The notes: a model not told the origin generated them from the letters alone. Positions 45,668 to 54,023 are shown, numbered from the stretch's first letter. The stretch: 64,000 nt of DNA from Spirosoma oryzae (GCF_003002825.1 NZ_PVTE01000014.1:62001-126000); one strand, 5' to 3'. Program-made: numbers and translations.

Positions 45668-47290
45668 ATGCTGGAAGGGTATCTCATTCTCGCGCTTAGC
45701 CTGTCGCTATTGATTATCGTGCTGATTATGCTCAGCACCCGAATCGGCATTTCTGCACCGATTCTACTGGTTATTGCCGGGCTGTGCATCAGTCTGCTGC
45801 CGGGTTTACCCGTCATACGATTACGGCATGAACTGCTGTTTATCGTCCTGTTACCGCCCCTGCTCTACCGGGCGGCCTGGAACACCTGCTGGCATGAATG
45901 CTGGGCCAACCGACGCCCGATCTTACTGCACGGTTTCGGGCTGGTGTTTACCACGACAGCTTTTGTCGGCGTATTAGCCCACCTGCTGATTCCCAACTTC
46001 CCGCTGGCACTTGGTTTTATGCTGGGTAGTCTGGTTGCGCCACCCGATGCACTGGCCGCTACAGCGATCTTCCAGAAGCTGAAACTACCCCCACGCATCG
46101 TCACAGTTCTGGAGGGTGAAAGTCTGGTAAACGATGCGGCCAGTCTGATGCTATTTCGCTTTACGGTAACCGCTATCCTGTCGGGTACATTCTCGGCGCT
46201 GGATTTCGGGCAGGCCATTGTGGTAACTAGTGTCTTCGGTATTCTGATTGGACTGGCCGTAGCGAGTCTGGTGAGTCTGATGCACCGGCTGATGCCGACA
46301 ACGCCAAGCATCGACACGCTTGTTTCGCTGATGACGCCTTATCTGATGTACCTGGCGGCTGAACACGTTGGCGCGTCGGGCGTACTGGCGGTTGTAAGTG
46401 GCGGTTTTGTATTGTCGTACCATTCCCAGCGGATTCTGACATCAGCATCGCGGCTACAAATGCTTGGGGTTTGGGAAACGCTAATGTTTCTGCTCAACGG
46501 GCTGGTCTTTATCCTGATTGGTCTGCAACTGCCGTTACTTGTCTCACACCTTTCGCGGGCGGGCATTTCGCTTCCTGTAGCGATCGGCTTTGGTCTGTTG
46601 ATTAGTCTGGCCGTGATCGTCGTCAGGATGCTATGGATGTTTCCGGCAACCTGCCTACCCCGGCTATTGAGTCGCCGACTACGTGACCAGAGCCCTTATC
46701 CGGGCTGGCGGGTCGTTGTGCTGCTGGGCTGGTGCGGTATGCGCGGCATTGTCACGCTGGCTTCGGCCCTGACGATACCGATGCTCCTCCCCGATCAGTC
46801 GCCCTTCCCGTTTCGAACACTGATTATGTTCATTGCCTTCACCGTCATTATCGTCACACTGGTTGTGCAGGGACTACCGTTGCCGTGGCTGATCAACTGG
46901 CTCAACATCGCGCCTGCCGAACCTGATACCAGCCGCGACGCCGAGGTAGAATTAAACACACGGCTGGCCAAAACGGCACTGGCACACATTCTGGGGCACT
47001 ATCGCCACGAGTCGGTTACGCTAGTTCCGTTTGTCCATCAACGCCGGAAATACGAGCGACTGACTCATACGGGCGGCTATTTGGTTGAAAGCACCCCTGA
47101 CAGCGATACGCCAACAGCCAGTACGTTACGCCGGTATCAGGAAATGAAAATCGAGATGATCCGCGTCCGCCGGCAGGAGCTGGCCCGGCTCCGCAGCCAA
47201 AACGCTTACAGTGATGAACTACTCCGCCGAAAAGAGTTTGAACTCGACCTTGAGCAGATCACCATCCGTCGCCCAACCAGTGAAGTATGA
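45668..47290 (+). CDS. Na+/H+ antiporter, CPA1 (NhaP/NHE) family
   Basis: A 540-aa membrane protein with about 12 helices in residues 1-420 and a cytoplasmic tail. The cation-proton exchange core is visible as LGSLVAPPDALAATAIF (unwound helix; the usual Val of PPDAVA is Leu) and VLEGESLVNDAASLMLFRF with the ND pair. ARG-containing WCGMRGIVTLASAL is the other conserved family motif. The tail (residues 420-540) is charged and helical. Pumps Na+ (or K+) out for protons. Its stop codon lies 5 bp from the displaced dnaE 3'-end copy. Confidence 0.93.
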   Translation: MLEGYLILALSLSLLIIVLIMLSTRIGISAPILLVIAGLCISLLPGLPVIRLRHELLFIVLLPPLLYRAAWNTCWHECWANRRPILLHGFGLVFTTTAFVGVLAHLLIPNFPLALGFMLGSLVAPPDALAATAIFQKLKLPPRIVTVLEGESLVNDAASLMLFRFTVTAILSGTFSALDFGQAIVVTSVFGILIGLAVASLVSLMHRLMPTTPSIDTLVSLMTPYLMYLAAEHVGASGVLAVVSGGFVLSYHSQRILTSASRLQMLGVWETLMFLLNGLVFILIGLQLPLLVSHLSRAGISLPVAIGFGLLISLAVIVVRMLWMFPATCLPRLLSRRLRDQSPYPGWRVVVLLGWCGMRGIVTLASALTIPMLLPDQSPFPFRTLIMFIAFTVIIVTLVVQGLPLPWLINWLNIAPAEPDTSRDAEVELNTRLAKTALAHILGHYRHESVTLVPFVHQRRKYERLTHTGGYLVESTPDSDTPTASTLRRYQEMKIEMIRVRRQELARLRSQNAYSDELLRRKEFELDLEQITIRRPTSEV

Positions 47291-47295
47291 GTATC

Positions 47296-47449
47296 TTACG
47301 CCACCTTGTAACTGACCCCGGCCAGGCTGTCGAGGGCGTTGAGCAGGGTGTTGGCGGGCGAGACTTTGAGCGTACACGATTGCAGGCTGATTTCCAGCCG
47401 CTCATCAGGATCAACCACGTTCAAGGACAAGTTACAGGTGCCGGGGTGT
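47296..47449 (-). pseudogene. displaced copy of the dnaE 3' end
   Basis: On the minus strand this encodes HPGTCNLSLNVVDPDERL, on to the same final ...SLAGVSYKVA and stop as the intact dnaE at 49295. About 140 of 154 bases agree; the 65 bases from 47297 to 47361 are identical. Of about 14 differences only two change an amino acid (Glu to Asp, Arg to Cys). Upstream of HPG the similarity ends abruptly. It cannot be a functional gene by itself. Confidence 0.88.
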
Positions 47450-47483
47450 GAACCATGCAAAGCAAAGAGTAAGCAAAAAGCCG

Positions 47484-47491
47484 TAGTTTTG
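47484..47491 (+). promoter_or_regulatory. -7 promoter box for the ATPase/TOPRIM operon
   Basis: TAGTTTTG, an exact TAnnTTTG match, 25 bp upstream of the ATPase start codon and inside the unique part of the module. No good -33 TTG in the right place. Confidence 0.45.
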
Positions 47492-47516
47492 GAATCAACA
47501 GCATCCCTTGTGTAAA

Positions 47517-48617
47517 ATGCTACGCTCATTAGAAATTCATAATTATCGTAATCTTAAGCACCTGACCATTGAAAAGTTAGGGCGCGTGAACTTGCTTCTG
47601 GGAAAGAACAACACGGGTAAAACTTCTATTCTGGAAGCAGCAAGTATATTAGTACATGAAGCAAATCCACAATGGCTATATCGAATCCTAGAAGCAAGGG
47701 GAGAAATTGGTTATAGCAACTTAACGGACGCGACTGGGTACTTAGAAATGAACTATCAGGCTATCTCAAGTCTGTTTTCGGATTGGAAAGCTGGTTTTCT
47801 TCCAGAAGATGGAATTAGAATTCAACAGACATTAACTGAATCATATAGGGATGCAGATGTAGTTCTAATGAGATTGGTAAACTATCTTGATGAAATCGAC
47901 GAGCAGGGGGATCGTATAAGTAGAAAACTGATTTCTGATTTTGATGCCAATGCTAAGTTAGGATTAGAAGTAGCTTTACCCGATGTATCCCGCATAGTCA
48001 GCCTTGACCGTCGCTTAGGCAGAAGTTTTAGTATTCTAAATTTAAATCCTAACATACAATTCGTTCGTACGAACGAAATAAGCCGCGATGTAAACGGACT
48101 TCTTTGGGATAAAATCACCCTAACACATAAGCAGGATTTAACTATCGACGCCCTCAAAATTATTGAACCAGATCTTGATCTAATAAATTTTGTGTCGGGC
48201 TCCAAAAGGGAAGAAAGAAGAGCTTTGGTAAAATTGAGAAGGCACAACTTTCCGATATTCTTAAGCTCAATGGGAGATGGTATCAATCGCATATTAACCA
48301 TTATATTGGCGATGGTCAATTGCGAAAATGGTTATTTCTTACTAGATGAATTCGAAAACGGACTACATTATTCTGTACAAGAACAACTTTGGAAAGTAGT
48401 TTTCACCGTTGCGGAACGCCTTAATATTCAAGTATTTGTCACCACTCACAGCTACGATTGCATAAATGCTTTTGCAAACGTTTTAGCCAATGAGCAATAT
48501 AAGAAAGATTTTGGCTATATGATTCGTCTCGATAACTATGACGGTGATATTGAAGCGACTTTATACGATTCAGAAGAAGTTCAAACTACAACCCGCGTCC
48601 ATGTTGACCCTCGATGA
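47517..48617 (+). CDS. AAA/OLD-like ATPase (ABC-ATPase type)
   Basis: A 366-aa single-domain ATPase of the OLD/RecF-like group. N-terminal LRSLEIHNYRNLKHLTI is the strand typical of AAA_15/21 proteins; Walker A is GKNNTGKTS (residues ~26-34), a signature-like LSSMGDGINRILTII is followed by Walker B GYFLLDEFENGLH, and the H-loop is VTTHSYDC. There is no nuclease domain in the same chain. Its stop overlaps the next gene's start (ATGA), so the two products are made together, like the two-gene OLD/PARIS-type systems. ATG 47517 is chosen; a TTG three codons upstream is unlikely. Confidence 0.9.
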   Translation: MLRSLEIHNYRNLKHLTIEKLGRVNLLLGKNNTGKTSILEAASILVHEANPQWLYRILEARGEIGYSNLTDATGYLEMNYQAISSLFSDWKAGFLPEDGIRIQQTLTESYRDADVVLMRLVNYLDEIDEQGDRISRKLISDFDANAKLGLEVALPDVSRIVSLDRRLGRSFSILNLNPNIQFVRTNEISRDVNGLLWDKITLTHKQDLTIDALKIIEPDLDLINFVSGSKREERRALVKLRRHNFPIFLSSMGDGINRILTIILAMVNCENGYFLLDEFENGLHYSVQEQLWKVVFTVAERLNIQVFVTTHSYDCINAFANVLANEQYKKDFGYMIRLDNYDGDIEATLYDSEEVQTTTRVHVDPR

Positions 48618-49285
48618 ACACACAGATTAACCGCAGGAACTGGCTCAAAAAGCTACTGGTTGAGGGAAAAGAGGATTTACACGTCGTTGCCAACGTCCGA
48701 AATTCATGTCAGTTAGCGGATAACTTTGACATAGTAGATTGTGAAAGCGTTAGTAATGTAAACTTGAAGCTCGCATCCCTCCTAAAAACAAAATTAGAGG
48801 TAATAGGAATAGTCATTGATGCTGACGCCGACACAGAAAGTCCCGAACAGGCGCTCACCGCAAGATGGCAAAGCATACGTGACTTATTAAGACGAGAAGG
48901 TTATACTGTTTCTGACGATCCCGCGCCGGATGGAACAATCATAGCAGGGTTTGGGCGGAAACCCAAAATAGGAATCTGGCTTATGCCGGATAATGTCCAG
49001 TATCCTGGAATGCTGGAAGATTTTGTTTCGACAATGATTCCTCCCGGAGATTTGACATTATCAATTGCCAAACAAGCACTGACAGAAGTCGATAATGCAA
49101 GAGCCAAAGGACAAGGTAGTTTATTCAAACCAGTTCATCGCTCCAAGGCCTTAATTCACACTTGGCTTTCTTGGCAAGATGAGCCCGGAAAGCCGATGGG
49201 TATTGCCATCAGAGCAAGAATGCTTGATCACAATACCCACCTGTGTCAACGATTTACCGCGTGGCTAAACACTCTTTTTAGCTAA
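48614..49285 (+). CDS. DUF3226 protein with TOPRIM-like motifs
   Basis: A 223-aa protein. KLLVEGKEDLHVV (residues ~14-26) carries the conserved Glu of a TOPRIM fold and VIGIVIDADAD (~62-72) its DxD motif. The rest fits DUF3226: KIGIWLMPDN, YPGMLEDFV, and the C-terminal SKALIHTWLSWQDEPGKPMG...RMLDHNTHL. TOPRIM enzymes cut or join nucleic acid phosphodiesters using Mg2+, so a nuclease effector is plausible; activity has not been shown here. Coupled by a 4-nt overlap to the ATPase. AT-rich like its partner. Confidence 0.85.
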   Translation: MNTQINRRNWLKKLLVEGKEDLHVVANVRNSCQLADNFDIVDCESVSNVNLKLASLLKTKLEVIGIVIDADADTESPEQALTARWQSIRDLLRREGYTVSDDPAPDGTIIAGFGRKPKIGIWLMPDNVQYPGMLEDFVSTMIPPGDLTLSIAKQALTEVDNARAKGQGSLFKPVHRSKALIHTWLSWQDEPGKPMGIAIRARMLDHNTHLCQRFTAWLNTLFS

Positions 49286-49294
49286 ATCAAACTC

Positions 49295-49448
49295 CTACGC
49301 CACCTTGTAACTGACCCCGGCCAGGCTGTCGAGGGCGTTGAGCAGGGTGTTGGCGGGCGAAACTTTGAGCGTGCGCGATTGCAGACTGATCTCCAGCCGC
49401 TCTTCGGGGTCGACCACATTCAGCGACAGGTTACAGGTGCCGGGATGG
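49295..49448 (-). repeat. right direct repeat: functional dnaE 3' end
   Basis: The last 51 codons of dnaE and its stop (TAG). The partner copy is at 47296-47449 (stop TAA). Homology starts at the stop codon. The 65-bp perfectly identical stretch is nearest the stop, a suitable core for recombination. Confidence 0.8.
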
Positions 49449-52400
49449 GCATTCATCAGGTCGTTGATCTGGCTGATCAACTGCGCATTCAGCACGTCGA
49501 GGGTGAGCGACACGCGCAGCTCCTTGCACATCTTCTCGCGCATCTCGTTGAGCAGCCGAATCGACGCGGGTTTAAATTCCAGCTGATCGGAGTTCCACTT
49601 ATTCTGCGTCTTGCCCGTGATGTGCAGGAAACGACCCACGTCGACATACTGCCCCAGCCGCACGTAGTCGTCGCCGAACAGCGCCAGTTCGACAGATGTG
49701 TTGTAATCTTCCAGCTTGAAGATACAGAACGGATTACCGGTCTTGGTGATCCGCACCTGCATCGACGACACAATACCGGCGACTTTTATTTCGGCAGTTT
49801 TAGTCTCGTAGAGTTTGTCGAGCGTACAGTTGCAGAAACCGTCCATCTCCAGCCGGAACTCATCGAGCGGATGACCGGTGATGTAAAAGCCGACGACTTC
49901 TTTCTCGAATTTGAGTTTCTCGATCTGATTCCAAGCCGGCACCGTGGGTGGTTTGGGACGCGCCAGCATGGGCTCGCCCCCCATCATGGCACCGAACAGC
50001 GACTGCTGCGCGGCCGCTTTCTCCGCGTGGTAGTTGTTGCCATACCGGATGATTTTTTCCAGAAACGGGCTGGTTTCAGTCGGTGGTACGTCAAAATACT
50101 GTGCCCGGTGGTAATCGGGTTCCAGCGCGTCGAAGGCACCGGCATAGGCCAGCGATTCAAGCGTTTTCTTGTTCACCGTCCGCAGGTTGACCCGGATGAT
50201 GAAGTCGAATACGTCCTTGTATTCCCCTCCGGCGGTTCGCTCGTCGATGATGGCTTCCACGGCCGCGTCGCCCGCACCTTTGATACCGGCCAGCCCAAAG
50301 CGGATTTCGCCCTTTTTATTCACGCCAAATACCCGCTCCGATTCGTTGACGTCGGGGCCGAGTACGGGAATGCCGATGTTCTTACACTCTTCAAGGAAGA
50401 AGGTGATTTTTTCGATGTTACCCAGGCAGCTCGTCAAAACGGCCGCCATGTATTCCGACTTGTAGTACGTCTTGAGATAAGCCGTCTGGTAGGCCACAAA
50501 CGCGTAGCAGGTCGAGTGCGACTTGTTGAACGCGTACGACGCGAAGGCTTCCCAGTCGGTCCAGATCTTCTCGCAGATCTTTGCGTTCAGCTTGTTGGCC
50601 GCGCAACCATCCATGAACTTGCCCTTCATCTTGTCGAGCGTCGCGCGGTCCTTCTTACCCATCGCTTTCCGCAGTACGTCGGCGTCGCCTTTGGTGAAGT
50701 TGCCGAGCTTCTGCGACAGCAGCATCAGCTGCTCCTGGTAAACCGTAATGCCGTAGGTGTCAGCCAGATACTCCTCCATCTCGGGCAGGTCGTATTTGAC
50801 TTCCTCGCGGCCGTGTTTCCGGTTGATGAAGGTCGGGATGTACTGAATCGGACCCGGACGGTAGAGGGCGTTCATCGCAATCAGATCCTCGAAGCGGTCA
50901 GGCTTGAGGTCCTTCATGTACTTCTTCATCCCGTCGGATTCGAACTGGAAAATAGCGTTCGTTTCCCCGCGCTGAAACAGTTCGTAGGCTTTCGGGTCGT
51001 CGAGCGGAATGTCGTCAATGTCGGTTTCGACGCCGTTGATAATCAGGCCACCGTGGTTTTGCTTGATGAGCCGCAGACACTCCTTGATGATGGTGAGGTT
51101 GCGCAGCCCCAGAAAGTCCATCTTGATAACCCCGGCGTCCTCGATCACCTTGCCCTCATACTGGGTGATAATGAGGTTCGTATCTTTCGAGGTCGAGACG
51201 GGAACGATATTCGACAGGTCGTCGGGCGCGATGATGATACCGGCCGCGTGAACGCCCGTGTTTCGCACCGTACCCTCCAGCCGACGCGCCTGTTGCAGCA
51301 CGTTCTGCACCTTCTCGGTATCGATGAGTTTCATCGTCCGGCCTACGCTTTGGTCGCCCAGTTCGAGCGCCCGCATCCGCCGAACATTTTCCACTTCTTC
51401 CGGCTGAATTACGTTCGCCAGTCCGCCGGGGCCGTCGATCGGATCTTCGAAAATCCGGCGCAGCGTCATGTTGTAGGTCGGCTTGTCCGGCACCAGCTTG
51501 GCAAGGGCGTTGGCATCGGACAGGGGCAGGTCCATCACCCGCGACACGTCTTTGATCGCCGATTTGGCCGCCATCGTACCGTAGGTCACGATAGCCGCCA
51601 CCTGTTGCTTGCCGTACTTCTGCACGACGTAATCGATTACCTTCTGCCGGCCTTCATCGTCAAAGTCCGTATCGATATCGGGCATCGACTTCCGGTCGGG
51701 GTTGAGGAATCGCTCAAACAGCAGGTCGTACTTGATAGGGTCGATATTCGTAATCCCGATGCAATACGCTACCGCCGACCCAGCCGCCGAACCCCGGCCG
51801 GGGCCTACCATCACACCCAGATCACGCCCGGCCTGAATGAAGTCGGCCACGATCAGGAAGTACCCGGCGAAACCCATCGTCTTGATGGTAAACAACTCGA
51901 AGTCAAGCCGTTCCTGTACGTGACTTTCGATTTCGCCGTAACGTTTCCGAGCCCCTTCGTAGGTCAGGTGCTTCAGAAACTCCCATTGGTTGGCAACGTC
52001 GTCGGCATGCAGTTGGAACTCACCCGGAATCGGGAAGTTGGGCAGCAGGATGTCGCGCTTCAGTTTCAGCGTCTCGACCTTGCCGACGATCTCGTTGGTA
52101 TTGTCGATCGCTTCGGGCATATCGGCAAACAGCGTCGTCATCTCCTGCGTGTTCTTGAAATAGAACTGATCGGAGAAGAACGCGAACCGCGTGTTTTTAG
52201 GCATCGCTTCGTCGTCGTTGAATTCCTTCATCGACGGTGTGCTCTGCTTTTCGCCCGTGTTGACGCACAGCAGAATGTCGTGCGCGACCCAGTCGTCGCG
52301 ATCGACATAGTGCGAATCGTTCGACGCAATGATTTTGACGTTGTATTTCCGGGCGAATTTGACCAGCACCTCGTTGGCCTTGATCTGATCCGGAATCTCG

Positions 52401-52933
52401 TGCCGTTGCAGTTCGACGTAATAGTCTTCGCCGAAGCGGTCGAGCCACCATTTGAACTCGGCTTCCCCCGCTTCCTCACCTTTTTTCAGGATCGTTTTCG
52501 GCACGATAGCCCCGATGCAGCAGGTCGTCGCAATCAGGCCCTCCTTGTATTTGTCAATCAGCTCCTTCGTGACGCGGGGGTACTTGCCGTACAGCCCTTC
52601 CATGTAGCCCAGCGAACACAGTTTCGCCAGGTTTTTGTAGCCCTGCGGGTTTTTCGCCAGCAACAGCTGGTGGTAGCGAATGTCCTTCTGCTCCTTGGTA
52701 AACTGCTTGCGCGTGTGGTCGTCGACGACATAGAACTCGCAGCCGACAATGGGTTTGATCCCCTGTTTACTGGCTTCGGCGACGAACTCGAACACCCCGA
52801 ACATATTGCCGTGGTCGGTAATCGCGACGGCGGGCATATTGTCACCTTTTGCCTTCTTGATCAGCTTCTTGATGTCGGCCTGCCCGTCGAGCAGCGAATA
52901 TTGGGTATGCGTATGGAGGTGAGAAAACTGCAT
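49295..52933 (-). CDS. dnaE: DNA polymerase III subunit alpha
   Basis: The 1212-aa catalytic subunit of the replicative polymerase. N-terminal PHP domain HLHTHTQYSLLDGQ; polymerase core with GPGRGSAAGSAVAYCIG and the catalytic Asp pair in MPDIDTDFDDEGRQ (about residues 395-410); tandem HhH near YKDVFDFIIRVN; a C-terminal OB fold (EIKVAGIVSSMQVRITKTGNP). It is a DnaE1-type enzyme. Its last 51 codons are duplicated 2 kb downstream. Its ATG lies only 11 bp after the RelE-like toxin's stop, so part of its transcription may come from the toxin-antitoxin operon. Confidence 0.97.
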   Translation of the reverse strand: MQFSHLHTHTQYSLLDGQADIKKLIKKAKGDNMPAVAITDHGNMFGVFEFVAEASKQGIKPIVGCEFYVVDDHTRKQFTKEQKDIRYHQLLLAKNPQGYKNLAKLCSLGYMEGLYGKYPRVTKELIDKYKEGLIATTCCIGAIVPKTILKKGEEAGEAEFKWWLDRFGEDYYVELQRHEIPDQIKANEVLVKFARKYNVKIIASNDSHYVDRDDWVAHDILLCVNTGEKQSTPSMKEFNDDEAMPKNTRFAFFSDQFYFKNTQEMTTLFADMPEAIDNTNEIVGKVETLKLKRDILLPNFPIPGEFQLHADDVANQWEFLKHLTYEGARKRYGEIESHVQERLDFELFTIKTMGFAGYFLIVADFIQAGRDLGVMVGPGRGSAAGSAVAYCIGITNIDPIKYDLLFERFLNPDRKSMPDIDTDFDDEGRQKVIDYVVQKYGKQQVAAIVTYGTMAAKSAIKDVSRVMDLPLSDANALAKLVPDKPTYNMTLRRIFEDPIDGPGGLANVIQPEEVENVRRMRALELGDQSVGRTMKLIDTEKVQNVLQQARRLEGTVRNTGVHAAGIIIAPDDLSNIVPVSTSKDTNLIITQYEGKVIEDAGVIKMDFLGLRNLTIIKECLRLIKQNHGGLIINGVETDIDDIPLDDPKAYELFQRGETNAIFQFESDGMKKYMKDLKPDRFEDLIAMNALYRPGPIQYIPTFINRKHGREEVKYDLPEMEEYLADTYGITVYQEQLMLLSQKLGNFTKGDADVLRKAMGKKDRATLDKMKGKFMDGCAANKLNAKICEKIWTDWEAFASYAFNKSHSTCYAFVAYQTAYLKTYYKSEYMAAVLTSCLGNIEKITFFLEECKNIGIPVLGPDVNESERVFGVNKKGEIRFGLAGIKGAGDAAVEAIIDERTAGGEYKDVFDFIIRVNLRTVNKKTLESLAYAGAFDALEPDYHRAQYFDVPPTETSPFLEKIIRYGNNYHAEKAAAQQSLFGAMMGGEPMLARPKPPTVPAWNQIEKLKFEKEVVGFYITGHPLDEFRLEMDGFCNCTLDKLYETKTAEIKVAGIVSSMQVRITKTGNPFCIFKLEDYNTSVELALFGDDYVRLGQYVDVGRFLHITGKTQNKWNSDQLEFKPASIRLLNEMREKMCKELRVSLTLDVLNAQLISQINDLMNAHPGTCNLSLNVVDPEERLEISLQSRTLKVSPANTLLNALDSLAGVSYKVA

Positions 52934-52944
52934 AAGATGTATAA

Positions 52945-53283
52945 CTATTCTGACAAATCGGCTATCATAGCCAGCAGGGTATCTTTATCGATGCTGCTAT
53001 CTTCCGATTTGTCGTACATGGTGATCAGGAAAATGTCTGTGTTGTCTTCATTTTCCGTAACCAGATAACTTACAATCCGAAAACCACCACTTTTTCCTTT
53101 GCCCTTACTTTTCACCGCCAGGCGAATTTTATAAAGCCCCGACCCAAGCGACTGGCCTATCGTTGGAGACTTTGTCAGATCGGCAATAAGTTCATCTAAT
53201 TCACCCTCTAGCGAAGCGAATTTTTTGCTGAATCGTTTATACCGTCTTTCAAAACGAGGGGTGAGCAGTACGCTATTCGGCAT
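52945..53283 (-). CDS. RelE/ParE-superfamily toxin-like protein
   Basis: A 112-aa basic protein (start at ATG 53283, MPNSVLLTPRFERRYKRFSKKF). It has the RelE-type layout: N-terminal basic helices, then the core strands LYKIRLAVKSKGKGKSGGFRIVSYLV, and DIFLITMYDKSEDSSI. The family cleaves mRNA at the ribosome or blocks gyrase. It overlaps the upstream antitoxin by 11 nt, typical of toxin-antitoxin operons. Its stop is 11 bp from the dnaE start. Confidence 0.82.
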   Translation of the reverse strand: MPNSVLLTPRFERRYKRFSKKFASLEGELDELIADLTKSPTIGQSLGSGLYKIRLAVKSKGKGKSGGFRIVSYLVTENEDNTDIFLITMYDKSEDSSIDKDTLLAMIADLSE

Positions 53284-53494
53284 TATTCCCCTCCCGTTTG
53301 AGGTCGGCAAACGTACGACGGGGTAGTTTCCCCTGCCGGATCAACTTTACTTCGTTCAGCCCTTGCTCAATGTCTTCTAGTAGCGAAAAGGTCGTTCCAG
53401 CTTCGTCCTCGCTGTTAATGAGTGCTTTAAGTTCTTGACGAATGCGCTTAGGCAACACTTTGTACTGCTCGTAGATGATCTGGGCGGTAGTCAT
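53273..53494 (-). CDS. antitoxin partner of the RelE-like toxin
   Basis: A 73-aa acidic/helical protein (MTTAQIIYEQYKVLPKRIRQELKALI ... LEDIEQGLNEVKLIRQGKLPRRTFADL). Size, position directly before a RelE-type gene and overlap with it identify it as the antitoxin. I recognise no DNA-binding family by sequence, though the C-terminal stretch resembles short conserved antitoxin tails found before RelE/HigB genes in Bacteroidota. Confidence 0.75.
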   Translation of the reverse strand: MTTAQIIYEQYKVLPKRIRQELKALINSEDEAGTTFSLLEDIEQGLNEVKLIRQGKLPRRTFADLKREGNNAE

Positions 53495-53496
53495 GT

Positions 53497-53607
53497 CTAT
53501 CTGGTTACGTTAGTGTCTAGGTAATCCGCGACGGCGGGCGTCTGAACCGGTAGTTTAGCCAGTTCTTTCCCTGCTGATTTCGTGATAACAATCGTGTATC
53601 TATGCAT
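53497..53607 (-). pseudogene. truncated RelE/ParE-type toxin
   Basis: A 36-codon frame beginning MHRYTIVITKSAGKELAKLP, the exact start pattern of RelE/ParE toxins, but after LPVQT it ends in an unrelated tail and a stop. A full toxin would need about 90 residues. Its ATG overlaps the stop of the antitoxin gene by 8 nt (53600-53607), the normal arrangement. The end lies 3 bp from the start of the next antitoxin gene, so a deletion joined the two modules. Confidence 0.7.
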
Positions 53608-53791
53608 GACAACCCTTCTCGCTCAACAGCCGGTTCACAACCGTGTCGAAATCTTCCTTCGACTCATCCTTACGCGCTTGCGCTTCCAGACCGTCCAGAA
53701 AGTCTTCAAGTTCAGTACCGTATGTTTTCAGGTCAATTACTACCGCCGTGCGTTCGCCCACGTCGTTGATGAGATAGTTTATGCCTTTCAT
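53600..53791 (-). CDS. type II antitoxin (Phd/RelB-like), partner of the truncated toxin
   Basis: A 63-aa protein starting at ATG 53791: MKGINYLINDVGERTAVVIDLKTYG is the pattern of small antitoxins that precede RelE/ParE toxins; the C-terminal half (LEDFLDGLEAQARKDESKEDFDTVVNRLL) is acidic-helical and would wrap the toxin. A longer frame from a GTG at 53860 overlaps another small frame and is less likely. Intact, though its toxin is truncated. Confidence 0.78.
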   Translation of the reverse strand: MKGINYLINDVGERTAVVIDLKTYGTELEDFLDGLEAQARKDESKEDFDTVVNRLLSEKGCHA

Positions 53792-53849
53792 ATGCGAGTT
53801 TTTGCGTAGATGACGTATCAACGTGAGGTAAACGCGCTGACTGTATTTA

Positions 53850-54023
53850 TCAGTGGACACCAGTACGCTCTTTGATGGGAATCAACAGTTGACGCTCTGA
53901 TTTCTTAGAGGACGGTTGCTCCGGGTGATTAGCTGGATTCGCGTTGATAAAAATAGCTGAATCCATCGGGCGGATGGCTACCCGTCGACTGGAAAATTTG
54001 TGTTTCATCAGCAATCGACTCAT
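53850..54023 (-). CDS. possible small basic protein in the toxin-antitoxin cluster
   Basis: A 57-codon frame. Its ATG (54023) directly follows the AbiEii-like gene's TAA with no gap; an alternative ATG (54008) starts MKHKFSSRRVAIRPMDSAIF. It ends before the RelE-type antitoxin gene. No recognised family. Kept because it fills an otherwise empty 160-bp slot in a tightly packed operon. Confidence 0.35.
   Translation of the reverse strand: MSRLLMKHKFSSRRVAIRPMDSAIFINANPANHPEQPSSKKSERQLLIPIKERTGVH

Larger units (their letters stand above)
47296..49294. mobile_element. putative integrated module at the dnaE 3' end (ATPase + TOPRIM cargo)
   Basis: Defined by direct repeats: the displaced dnaE tail (47296-47449) and the functional dnaE tail (49295-49448), offset exactly 1,999 bp. 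The unique segment between them (47450-49294) holds two genes with clearly more A/T-ending codons than all neighbours. Insertion regenerates an intact dnaE end, the behaviour of elements that use a gene's 3' end as attachment site. No integrase or transposase is present, so the mechanism is unresolved. Confidence 0.7.

Noticed and set aside
47296..47529. 77-aa 'hypothetical protein' at the left end of the ATPase/TOPRIM module
   Set aside because: Its C-terminal 50 residues are the displaced DnaE tail; the preceding residues (MSVAFYTRDAVDSKTT...) are a chance extension across the module promoter. Treated as a gene fragment.
47296..49294. Insertion sequence or phage remnant
   Set aside because: No transposase, integrase, terminal inverted repeats or phage genes; the boundaries are direct copies of the dnaE 3' end, so it was described as an attachment-site-like module instead.
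49379..53068. A 1229-codon open frame opposite dnaE
   Set aside because: It is fully antisense to an unquestionable dnaE and shows no domain; in GC-biased DNA the reverse frame of a long gene often lacks stops. The same applies to long frames opposite polA (41285-42571), GH106 (36515-37888) and the GMC gene (15677-16678).
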